Shown one piece after another: positions 47,001-59,000 of a stretch of DNA of 64,000 bases (position 1 is its first letter; the number at the start of each line of letters is the position of its first letter). The position numbers were made by a program, and so were the translations under genes. The stretch is from Stratiolaelaps scimitus. Its lineage: Eukaryota; Arthropoda; Arachnida; Mesostigmata; Laelapidae. The notes below the pieces were generated by a model. That model had not been told where the DNA came from, made no database searches, and saw only the letters and a program-made list of their open reading frames with translations. The DNA lies in assembly GCA_019614645.1 (NCBI GenBank), contig JABWDB010000012.1, forward strand, positions 7,440,001-7,504,000. The letters are read 5' to 3'.

Positions 47001-50000
47001 GTTTGCGTTGTCGCCTAGCCCCGAAATGTCTGACTTAAAGGGCAACGAGACAACTTATCAGCCGCTGGCCTCTTGATGCACTGACTCCCTGAAAAATTGT
47101 CTGCTGCTTTACCGGGCTCCTCTATGCCAAGGTGCTCGAGGTTCCACAGGAATCTTTTAATAGGTCGTCGTCATCTAATTCCGGACCTTCGAAGACAATT
47201 GTCCGTGTCTGGAGCAGTTGATTCGTCAGACTCGAGTGCGATTGCACCAATGAAGGCTTTCCATTTGACTGTGCTTGCTATACGCTGGTCTGAGAGCATA
47301 ATACCGTTTAACACGTGCAACAAAGTGAGCGGTCACTGTTCCGAGCGCTTTGCCCGCGCCGTACGAGGAAACACCCGAATTTTGTATAGGTGGCGACAAG
47401 GTCGCCGAACATTCGTACTTCGTTCGGTGCGACACGGGGCAGGACGTCAGTGCCTAATACTAATCTCCACTGACCCGTGTCTGACACAGAGACAGGAGTC
47501 TGCTGTGAATGACGATGACTTGCAAATGACGGATTATGACCACAGCCCCGGCGTGCCGCTGGAAAAATTCGTCAGGAAGACCACGAGAAATGGGCTTCCT
47601 AATACACCATATTACAAACCTACCCGCTTGTCTTGGTGTAAAGGGAATCGAATCAAATCACCAACTGCAGAGGGTTGGTTTATGTGGTGTAAAGGGAACA
47701 CGCTGTCGTTTTGGTGGACTACTCTTCGACGATTTGCGAGAACTAAGCAGGGCAGGTGGCTTAGTAGGCAAGTTAATAGGGGTTTCATATTGGAAATCCC
47801 GCAGGGCGGTCTTGTAAAAGGTGTTTTCCTTATATCCTTTTTTTAAGCAGAGCGGGACTGACCTGCTAATAGGTGGCGCCATCTGTCCTGAAGTTCACTT
47901 CATTTATTTGAACCATAAACGGTACATAATGTCGATTAACAAATAATCATCTATATCATCTAATCATCATGTATACAGAGGATCAATAAATATATAATGA
48001 AGATAATTTACATTTTTATGTAATAACGACAGCAGCAACAACAACAGTATACATAATGGGGCGACAAATTTAAAACTCCACCAGCTGCTGGTTTGTCCTC
48101 CGTCCTAACAGCAGAGTTCGTAGAGATGGCGTTGTCAACATCTTATAAGTTCCTACAACACCGGCTAGCATTAGCTTCGGGCACAATCCTCGGCCAATCC
48201 TCGTGTAGCATGTGAACCTTGTAGCGAACGTCACCGTAGGTCGACCTTCACTACAAATATGTATCCATACTAGTCTGGATATATATAATATATACCCTAC
48301 CAAAAGCAAGGTATATATTCTAGGAAGGGCTCACAGCAGAGCGAGACCAGATCATGTAAATGATTCCCGAGTGTTGCTCCATGTTGTCATTAAAGTGACT
48401 GTCCTCGCTTGCTTGTTTGGCTTTCAGCGCTGCCCTTCAACCGCATTGATGTGACAACGCACGTAATTCAAGAACAAGGATTCGCCTTTGTAACCTTCCC
48501 AGAATGCGAGGGGTGGCCACAAAAGTTTGTCTTGAATTACAATCATTCCGGAATGTCACGCACGGTTCATTGGACTACGCCATCAGGGGCACTGAGTGTT
48601 CCTCTAGGCGCCGAGTTGAGCGTGAATGGCGAGAGCTTTTGTGGACGTAAGCCAGTGAAGGCGTCTTTACGTACTGTACAGGTGACTATGGGTGGCTCAG
48701 GTAAGTGACACCTGTTGGATTGGCATTTCTGCAACATCTCGCCGTTGGGTTACAGACTTATTTGTTACAAGAATAACACTAGCTTAGAAAGCGGATGAAA
48801 TATTGTAGTATTGTTTGGGAAGCCATATTGAAGCGTTCAAATTAATCAGGACCTAGGACGAACGACGGTAAGGTAAAGCTTTATTGGTTTATTAAAGGAG
48901 CTGCAATTTTACAATGTTTTATATACAGAGCATTGTAAAATTGCAGCTCCTTTATAATTTTATATATATATATATATATTTATATTTATTAGCACCCTGT
49001 ATACATGTGGGACAGTCGTGGACGAAATATTGGCCACAGCCGGTGGTGGTCAGTGCGGTGGCTTGCATGGCTAAGTCTCTGGCTATCAGAAGCCGGAGGC
49101 CGCAGGTTCCGCAGAAGGCCGCTGTGTGACATATATGAGAGCTTATTTACTTTTACTCCTTTATTAAGCCAATAAAGCTTCCATGTTCACCCTTCCGTCA
49201 AAATTTTCGTTCGTCCTAAATCCTTATTAATTTAAACGCTTCAACATGGCTTCCCAAACATAGAGTAGCTCGACGATTGTCATCATTTTCCTCTGAATTG
49301 TGTTTGTCTACCCGACTTATTCCAGCCCCCAGAAGAACACTGCTCGTGACTACCGATGCGGCCAACGACACCGTGAACGTGCGATTTCCATCGTCAGATT
49401 ACTGTCTTTATCCTTTTCCTCATTATCTGGCTTATAGAACCCTCCAGCAGCCGGATTACAATCTGGAAGAAACTGAGTTACAGTTGGAGAGAAAGCATAT
49501 TTCGCTTAGTTTAGATTTGGCGTTGACGTATGTTTTCGACGGCTACATCACTTGTGGAACTGTCGTGGAAAAGTTACGTGGCGTGCTGCTCGAGAAAGGT
49601 AAGTGGAGCGTGGTAGCCCAATATCTACTAAATCGAGATAGCCAGACCTCTCGCACACACAAACAAACATACGTCGCCTGCTTTGCTATTTGTTACGCAG
49701 GCCATTATGCGTACCTCAGTGCTGGGGTATATTAAGTATATATATACCTGCCCCGACAGGTCCTCATAGTAATACCTAAAAGGTTAAGAGCTGAGGCCTG
49801 TCAGATAGGGGAACAGCTGAGGGTCAGCTCAAAAAAAACAAATATTAAGTATATATATATATATATATATATATTTTATGACGGAGAATGCTCATGCAGA
49901 CTAGGCCTCACGACTAAGGTATTTGCCATGGTACTGTGGGACTCCTGCCTGGTGGAGTAGCAGACCTACCCATTAAACTCACGCCCCACTTAAACTTCAC

Positions 50001-53000
50001 TCTGAGTTGGTCCGGATCTTCAGAATTAACAGTACTACGAACCAACAACGAGTGGCAGGCGCCTACCGGATCAATTGGCCGGGGTCGCCCGTCGGGTTCC
50101 CCACCTCATCAGACAAGCCATCAACCTGTGAACCCGACATTCTTGCGGCATTGTCCTCGGCGTGACTTTCCGCAGAACCATACAAATCACGTCCTGTATC
50201 TTCTTGAGTTACTCCCCTCTCGGCCTCTGATATAAATGGGAATCTGCTTTGGCGGATTCGGGCCAGGCGTCTCTTTTCTTCGAGCACGTTTTTAGCAGTC
50301 TCGGCTCCGATTTCCCAGCCACTGCTAGTCTTGCAGATGAAGTCGACGAAGTCTTTCATGCTCGCCCTCGGCATGCTTGGAGGGAGAGTTCTGCTTCTAG
50401 CCTCGCCATTTAGCTGCCAACAGCGCGTGACCTTTTTCAGAGCTAGAATTCTTGCAGGCTCCAGGGCAGGGCAGACAAGTAGCGTGTGGAAGGCATCGTC
50501 CCTTGCCCCTTCCAAGCAGTGAATGCAGCTTCCCGACTGTGGAGTCACGTTGAAGTCGTCGAGGTATGCTTGGAAGTCTCCGTGACCGGTGATAACCTGA
50601 GTCAGGAAGAAATCCATCTGCCCCCCCGGACGGTCCATCCACTTCTTTATGTCGGGGATCAGATCACGGACCTTTGCACCAGGGTCACCCCTGCGAAGCT
50701 CGGTCCACTCCTCCTGCCAAGCATCAAACATCGCTTCTCTTTCTACCTCCTTAGAGCCCTCGGGACCTTTGTCCCAGAGCCTGCGTCGCTCGTCAGCCAA
50801 CGTGCTCACTGTTCTGTTCGCTTGGATTATCCTGAGCGCGGTCGTGCGTTGCGTTTTCCTAAGGAGATCCCTGTTTCTGGCAGTGGCGATTGCCCTGCTG
50901 AACCAGACCGAGGCCCCGAACAGAGCAATGGACCCTGCAACGGACATGATCAGCTTCCTGCGATCTGCTCGCTTGGGCCCATGGATGTTTGGGTGAATCT
51001 TTGCTATGTCGTTGGCTGCCTTGCTTGCCTTGGCTGTAGCGATCTTGATGTGTTCGTTTCCAGTGAGGCCCTTGTCCAGGTGTACCCCGAGGTATCTCGC
51101 CTGAGTAACCTGCTTGATGCTTTGGCCGGCCAGTTGGAAATTCAGCTGGTCGACAGGGACTTTGCCAGTCAGCACCACCGCCTCACTCTTTTGTGGAGCC
51201 AGTTCAAACCGACACTGGATATCCACTCGTGAATGGATTGGAGGGCCTTATTGGCGTTCAGCTCCAACTCGACACTCGTCTTTGCTTCGACAAGCACTGC
51301 CAGATCATCTATATATATATATATTATATATATATATTTGAGAGAGGATTTATATACACTGGTTTATATGTAAAAAATGCCTTCTATCCATAACTGAAGG
51401 GGTGGCTCCGTAGTAAGTTCCGACGGTGCTAGACCCTACAATATGGGCTCAGTCCATAGAGCTATTTAGAGTAGAGGCATGACTATTTTGCTTTTTTTTT
51501 TATATTATATATACTTATTATTCAGGGTGTATATATTGTTCCATAGGGTTGCGTTTCTTAGCTCCATATAGATTCATGGAATCTATTGTCTCTATTGCCC
51601 TGTTTCTGGCGTCACAGAACCGATCGAGTCTATTGAGGTACAGATAACAGCGAACAACTCTGTCGAGGTGCGGATCAAAACGTATCCACGATATCTCCAA
51701 TCCGTTTTTACCTACGTCTTGTTCTTGACTCATCGTGACTTGCATTTGACGCGCACCTTTCCGCATACCGGTCTCGTGACGGTACGTCAGTTTCAATTGT
51801 ATTATAGTAGTAGTTAGCTAGCCCAAGCCAGAACCTGGATGGTCTCTGCCTCCGATTCCGGAGGCCGCGGGTTCAAATCTTGTAGTGGGTGGTGTCGTAA
51901 TTGACGCGTGGAGTCTTCTGTGACGTGCAAATCTCTTTGACGGAAACGGTGTTCTGTAAGGCTAAGTCTCTGCCTCTCCCACATCGCTTTCTAATTGATG
52001 TTTCTTGCAGATAGGTGCGCTACCTAGTCTACAACCCACGGCATATACGGTTACGGTAGTTCCCATATTGAAATTTCCGCCGGAATTTATGTTAAAGGTG
52101 GGCAAGTCGGCATCAAAGCCATTCACAGTACGGCCCGGACCTACGCCTAGTCCAGGTGGGTGTCTCACCCCTATCAGGTCGCAATTCGGTACACATTCGA
52201 AATTATTACATTTTCAAGCTTGTTGACACAACTTCACAGCCTGGCTCTAACCACAGTGTTTATTTCTTGATGTCGCCAGGTTCTTTTTGAAGAGAACGCT
52301 ATGTACGCCTAACACAAAACTTGGAATGGCTCAATACTATAATACAATGCCCTCCAAACAGACGTGGTTTCTACGTCACGTTTCACAGAATTGAGAATTA
52401 GGCAGTTAGGCAGAGAGTAGGGTTATAGGGTTCTATAGGTTAAAAAATTACTATCGTTGTCGTATTTGCGACTTGTTTGCACTTCCCAGGTATGGTGGTA
52501 GTTAAAGCCGTTTACGTAGCACACCAAAATTGCACCGTGACTTTCTACGTCGACTTGCATGACGGCCCTTCGAGGTCTATCTGGGACTTCGTCATTACTT
52601 ACTGCCACCCTTTAATCTGCTTCACCTATAACATAACGAATACCAATCCCGTAAAGGTAAAGTAAAACAGGTACGCTGATTGATAATATCCGAATATCAC
52701 ATATGAGATATATGTGAACGAACATTCAGGCGGCGACTATCTTCCTTCCGTTGAACCGGCAAGCTCCGTGCCGCAGATATATAGATATAGCGCGAATCGG
52801 CTATCCTTGTGTATATAGATCAATGAATAGCAGGGTGTGAATCGGTGCGGCGAACAATTAGGTAGGTAACAAACTACATAAATATAATTTGTAGTTGTTG
52901 TTAAATTTATTAAACAAATATATAATTTAACAACAACCATATATCGCACGACTGGTTCCGCGGGCTGGGGGGATAAATGGTTATAAAAGGAGGCCACTGC

Positions 53001-56000
53001 CATGTCCTCATCATCTTCTGCTCACCCTCGAGCGTGGACGATACGGTCCACTACTTGCATACCCAAGTCGGCCCCACCTTGCTAATTGGACCATCCTGTC
53101 CCGTTGTCCTTCTTGATTCGCTAGTCGTGCTAGGAGGATACCAGAACCGTGTGGGTTAATCATTAATCCGACTATAATCGTGCCAGGTATCGTTATCAAT
53201 ATATAATAGAAACGACGACAGAAAACAAGCACAGAAAATTGATACAGCAAATTCCGCGTTCATTCAATCGCAGGGCAGAATCGGTATGTCCGAGTAATTC
53301 CTCATACGTCATAACAGGACTGCTCCAAGGGGAGGATATTGCATTCAACAGACAATGATGATGACGGAGGAACTATCAATGAACATACCATGATCTAAAT
53401 TTGCATACAATTTACTGCGTTGGTTGCAATCATCGTTTTGTGTGTGCCACCCAAGTAGTACTATTATTATATTAATATTATATATATATAATAATAATAT
53501 TAATATAATAATAGTTAATTATTATATGTTAATAATAATTACCTATTATTGTAATAATACTGATGATAGTGCAATAATTCGATTGCTCTGCCCCTGATCA
53601 CACTCGACAGTCTGTGAAACTGAGTAACGTCGGCGATATTGACTCCGAGGTGTTGTACAACGTCTCAGTGATTGCTCTCACGGGGATGAAGAAAGACACT
53701 CAGCACCCGCCCATGGCGGAATACTCGACCACATTTAAGATGCCAGACTGTGATAATTGTCCAGGTATGGTTACATTATTTCTTCCCTTTCTCTCCTCTG
53801 ACCTGTGCTGGCGGCGTTGTGGAACAGTGCGGCTGCTATGGACTGCACCACGACTTGTGATAGCCGCCGGTTCGATCCCCAGAAACGATATAACTAGCAA
53901 TTTCGTGCCTTCGCATACGTTCGTCGAAAGAAAGCTCTAGTGATGTTCTTGAAGCAATTCTACATAACGGTCTGAGAATGGAACCTGCGAACGAACGGAC
54001 TGGGATTACGAACCGGGATTAAGAAATTTTCTCGATTTATGGAACTGTTGACGATGTTCAACAGCACCACCCTTTCCGGTATCGCTTATCGCATTCTTCA
54101 GTAAAGGGTGGTGAGATGTGCACAAGGTCAGGCACGAGCACCACACATCCTCTTCACCGTACGGACATGACGTGGTTAGGTGACTCTCAGCTGCTTCCCT
54201 TCTCTCTCTCTCTCAAGACCAGACTTTCTCTCAATACCTCTGTCCAGTTCCCGCCTGTAAACAACTACTGTGGTCAATAGGGTGTCTGTAGAAAGCCCCG
54301 TATATGTGCAGTTTTTGATGCCAGAGACATTGTAATCATACGGGTGAAAAATACGTCAAATTAGTCTTTTTGGTGTGTTTTTGGTTATCCTAAAATCGGT
54401 TCGTCCTGGGAATTTTCAGTATCATATGGTGTTCTTACTATGCAGCAAGATAAGGTCTACGATGATGTCGTCGATGTCAAGATATATCTACCTATGGCGA
54501 GCTGTTCAAGACCCGAGTATACTCTTCATTACGAAAGCTTCCCGAAGGAACGCAGTGCATATGTAGCTGACTTCAGTCCACATCGTGGCACCATACGCAA
54601 GTTTAACCGTACCCACCTTACGCGACCTCATAGGGATTTCTTATTGAAAGGCTTACTCTATTGGGAGGATGTAGGCGCCAAACTGAGTATAGATTGCGGA
54701 AAGCGCGTCGATACCTACTATGGAAGAATCAACACTGGCGAAGGAAGTGAGTGGCATACGTTATTTCTGTTCTCGGCACGTTATTTCTGTTCTCGGCGGT
54801 CTAACACATCTGGACAATCCGCTTGGGTACGCCTAAATGCGAAGAGAACAACAGTGAGAAGCGTCTCTACGTCAGGATACCTAATGCCGTGCCAGACATA
54901 GCGGAACCTCAATGTTTGGGGCTACGTTTGAATTTAACAGTTTAGTATAATTTAGCTGGAATTTCACTTGTTGTTCATATGTTGCGATTCCGCTATGTGT
55001 GGCTGTGTCGCCAATACACACAGATAGCAATGAATGCAGAAATGGTCAACGATGTTGTAACCAAAGCATGGTGATTATAACAAACAAAGCATTAGTGGAG
55101 AGCGCTGTCGTCGGCCACAGCGCTCAAGTAACAGTGCGACTTTCTTTTGACAGGACCGCAGCCGATTTCCAACCTTCAAGCAAACTTCAGTGGTTCTTCG
55201 GTAGAGATCGCAGTTTTTATCGACAACAGATTTAAGAAGGGAGTGCGCCTCGTAGATCTCATCGTTGTCGAAATTATACCTCCAGTCGACGAAGGGAAAC
55301 CGAGCGAGAAGAATTTTACCTTCGAGGGTCTCCATACGGTGGGTAACTTTGTCGTCACTGGAAGGCGTGTTCGGGGTTAAATTTGGGTGACAATTTACTC
55401 ACTGGAAATTTGGAATATGAGTATCTGAGTATCCTTGATCCAATCTGCTCCCCTTAATCCTTTGAGGGACACAATGCCAGCGTACCACGCATGGCTCGTT
55501 GGCATTGCGCAGTGACCGCAGGCGTGAGTTTAAGAACGATACGTAATCCCTTCCTATTAACATGCATGGCAATCACTACTATTACAGACGATTCACTTGG
55601 AAGGCATCAACAAAAATTACACGGTTTTGGTGTATCCTGCTATTTCGAGTTCTAACGCGCCCAGTGGACGATGGAAAGGGGAGCCCTACCGCCTTAACTT
55701 CACCAACGAGAGAGGTATAAATCACTGACGTTACTTGCATTACATTGTCCTAATTATCCGGTTGCTGCAGCTATCCTATTCTCATCTGCCAATTAACTGT
55801 CTGACTTTTATTCTATTGCTCTACTTGACATATAGGCTCACAGCGCATTAATAAAGACAGCCAATGTTACTATTATATCATAGTCCACGTCATTTCCACG
55901 CGTCTAAGGTTCCAAACGCAGTGTACCTAGCAGGCAGGAAGACGCGGGGGATCAACCTCCTGCTCGACGGTCACCCGATAGAAATCAGGCGAGACGCGAA

Positions 56001-59000
56001 ATTCAAAAAAAGTCATTCTTGACCAGAGGGCTAAGCAACCAGGTACGCCCCAGCCAAGGCACGGAGTATCCCTGAACCCGGCGCGCCGGGTGCCTAGATG
56101 GGGGGAGTGCCGGAGGAGAAGAGGAGACTGCTGGCTACCGTTGCCAGCAGTCTCCTCGAGTGTATTGCCCTTTAGGGTTCACCAGTATGGGCGGACTTGG
56201 CGCTCCGTACGGCGAAAAATAGAGGGATGCTGGCAATCGGGGTGAACCGGGCGTACCGGACTGTGTCGATCGACGTTCTCCTGGCCCTAGCCAGGATTGT
56301 TACCGTGGGATCTGCTAGCTATTGAATGAGGCCTCAGGCTCCCGGCTGGAGGCCTCTCCCGACGCCTGGCAACAAGAGTGGGCGCAGGTTACTCCAGGAG
56401 TGACGAAAGTGTGTTGGACCAAAAGTCTGATACCAGACCTCACGTATGATACCAGAGCTCACCCTCATACGTATGAGGCGACGCAGATGCTGACGGGCCG
56501 CGGGCAGTTCCAGGCCTACCTGGCTAAGGTCGGAAAGACGCAGGTGCACATATGCGTGCTGCCCGCCTCGGGAGAGGTGGACGACGCTAAGCACACGGTG
56601 ACCCAATGTGTCACTAGCGGCAGCCAGGCAGGTAGCTCGAGGGAGTTGCGAGGAAACAGTTTGTAGCACATGGTCAAATCGAGGGAAGCCTGGGCGGAAG
56701 TCTTAGAAAGACTGGATGGGGGGGGGGTCATCAGGCTAAAGTAGATTGAGGAGAGACAAGTAAGGGCCCGAGTGATTTACCAAAGCCCCTCCCCCGGGGG
56801 TCTTGGGAGTCCCGCTCCACCGTTAGCTAGCCCGGCGGTGGAACGGGCAGCCGGTACCTCTTGGGTAGATTGGCCGGCCTGTCTCGAGGGCTTCCTCCTT
56901 CACCAGTCTCTCCACGCATTGTCGCTGCGGGCCGGGGATTCGGTGACCGAGCGTTCCCGGGCAGGACCCCGGCACTGAAGTAAACAGTAGTCGGCCGGAG
57001 CAGTACACACCTTCCCTATAGATCGAAGTTATGCCAAGCGTGCTGACTCTAGGGAAGAGATACACTCAGCAGGGATTGTTTTAGCAGGCAGAGGCGTTTT
57101 GTCATCCACGTCAACCCTGCACTGGATCGCCCCACTTCCACTGAGATTGGAATGTCTCTGGTGGTGTCCGTGCGTCTGAAGAAAATGTCCTCCTCTCAAA
57201 AGTTCTAAAGTAAATTAGATGAAATAAGTGACTTGTGTTGTAAACAGAACAGTTTGCATGTGGGTAATAGGCAGCAGAAGGGGCCACGTCATATGAAGGC
57301 AACAGGAGGGGACACAGTGCAATCCCGAAAGCAGTATCGTAGATGTCGGTTGCAAATCAGCCAACGGATTTTTTTTTTAATTTCCTCAGATAATTGAATG
57401 TATCCATATGAAAAGACCTTAGCATAAATCCCGGCTAAAACGTCGCCGAGTTGACTGGTATCTCACTTGCTACCTGGTATTTCTGTTAAGATAACATTGT
57501 AGAGTCGAAGGAGCAACATTACATTATCCGATCGTCTTGGTATAATGTCTCCATTATCGTGGATGAATCGGCAGCAGTTCTTGATGTAAACGCTTGTCCT
57601 ATGCCCTGGCCTGTTGTGGAGGAGACACGCGGATGCTCAGTACTTACCTGGTCAGCGAACGCATTGGTATGATATCGTCCAATTATATTATCTCGTACTT
57701 TACCATTGGCCATCGAAACTGAGGGACAGCTGGGGGTCAGCTCGAAAAAATTGATGCGGTTTTGATGCTAGGTTGTTCGTTGTTAGATCAAGGCATCTGT
57801 GGTGGAATTACCACATTGCATACACCGTGTGTATGAAGATACTTAGAGGTTATTAGAGGACGCCTGTCACCCGGATCACGGAATCTTAATGCTTATAAAA
57901 TGTAAACAGAGTACATTCCGTCTGAACCCTGGTGCAAAATTCAAGCAAGTTCGGGGTGTGTTTTTCGAGTGCTCTTCCTCAAATTGACGACAACTATTAT
58001 ACTTGACCTGACACATTTTGGCTTGAATGAAAATGTGGACCGAGGAGACTCTGCTTGTCTTGCTTGTATTGAAGAAGAATTTCAATCGAATTCAAATATC
58101 GAACTTATAACGGAGCTGCCATTCAACAACGCTACCATTTACCGTTCATTTGAAAAAGAAAACTGGTAAAAGTCACAAAATGTGCAATTATACACTTGTA
58201 AACATACAATCACAGCTACAGCTGAGTAGGTGGTTGAGTCCAATTATTATTATTGTGACAGGAATAATTGGACTAGGCGTACAATATAAAATTCACGGGT
58301 TCTAACTGAGGCGACTGAGCTGATCTCGCGTAGAATAGGACCCGACAGCTACGATAATCGATGAGCGAGAACGTGCCTGCTGTTCTCTTAAAACATAGGT
58401 TATCTCAAACCTTGTCGCGCGGCGGGTTCCGAAATCAGCTGCAGTAAGCGGGAAGGAGGCATCATCTCCGGCGGGATGATGTCCTTCGATATTTAGCGAC
58501 GCGTGTACTATATATCTTGTCCATCAGTAACAGGTTCTTAGAGGAATATATGTTCTGAACCGAACCCATGTGTTAGCAGGCCTTCGTATGGTACACCGAG
58601 GCGTCATAGCGACACAGCAACCGCGTAGCATTTACGAGACCAATGCTACGAGGTGAGCTTGCCATTGTACAGTGTCTTGAAGGGTCAGACCGAGGCATTT
58701 TGTCGTGTGCGACAATTGGCAACCTTCACCGCAGAAGACCACCGATTCAATGCAAATGGAACTCTGCGGCCGGTGAAATAAGACGAGGTTTATTTTGCTT
58801 GCATTGACTAGTAAACCAAATGCGGAGGAAGTGGTGGAATGTTTAGTTTCCACCACTTTTTCCGCTTACATCGGTGCTGCCTTAAGGTCAGATTGGATGT
58901 GCGACGGCCGAAGACGAAACAGCAGAGAGGTATCGTCAGCATAGGTTATCACTCTGCATTATCCATTCTTCGCGATTTTGAGAAGAATTAAATTGATTGA

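Noticed and set aside
47097..47846. 249-codon plus-strand ORF
   Set aside because: It lies antisense to the BEL/Pao relic and runs into its LTR-like repeat; composition is not protein-like and no paralog exon matches.
50486..51232. 248-codon plus-strand ORF
   Set aside because: It is the shadow of the antisense R1-clade reverse-transcriptase frame.
56121..56157. Perfect-type palindrome gaggagactgctggc / gccagcagtctcctc
   Set aside because: It lies in the conserved RRLLATVASSLL coding block of the R1 relic, so the palindrome is probably a chance feature of that coding sequence.
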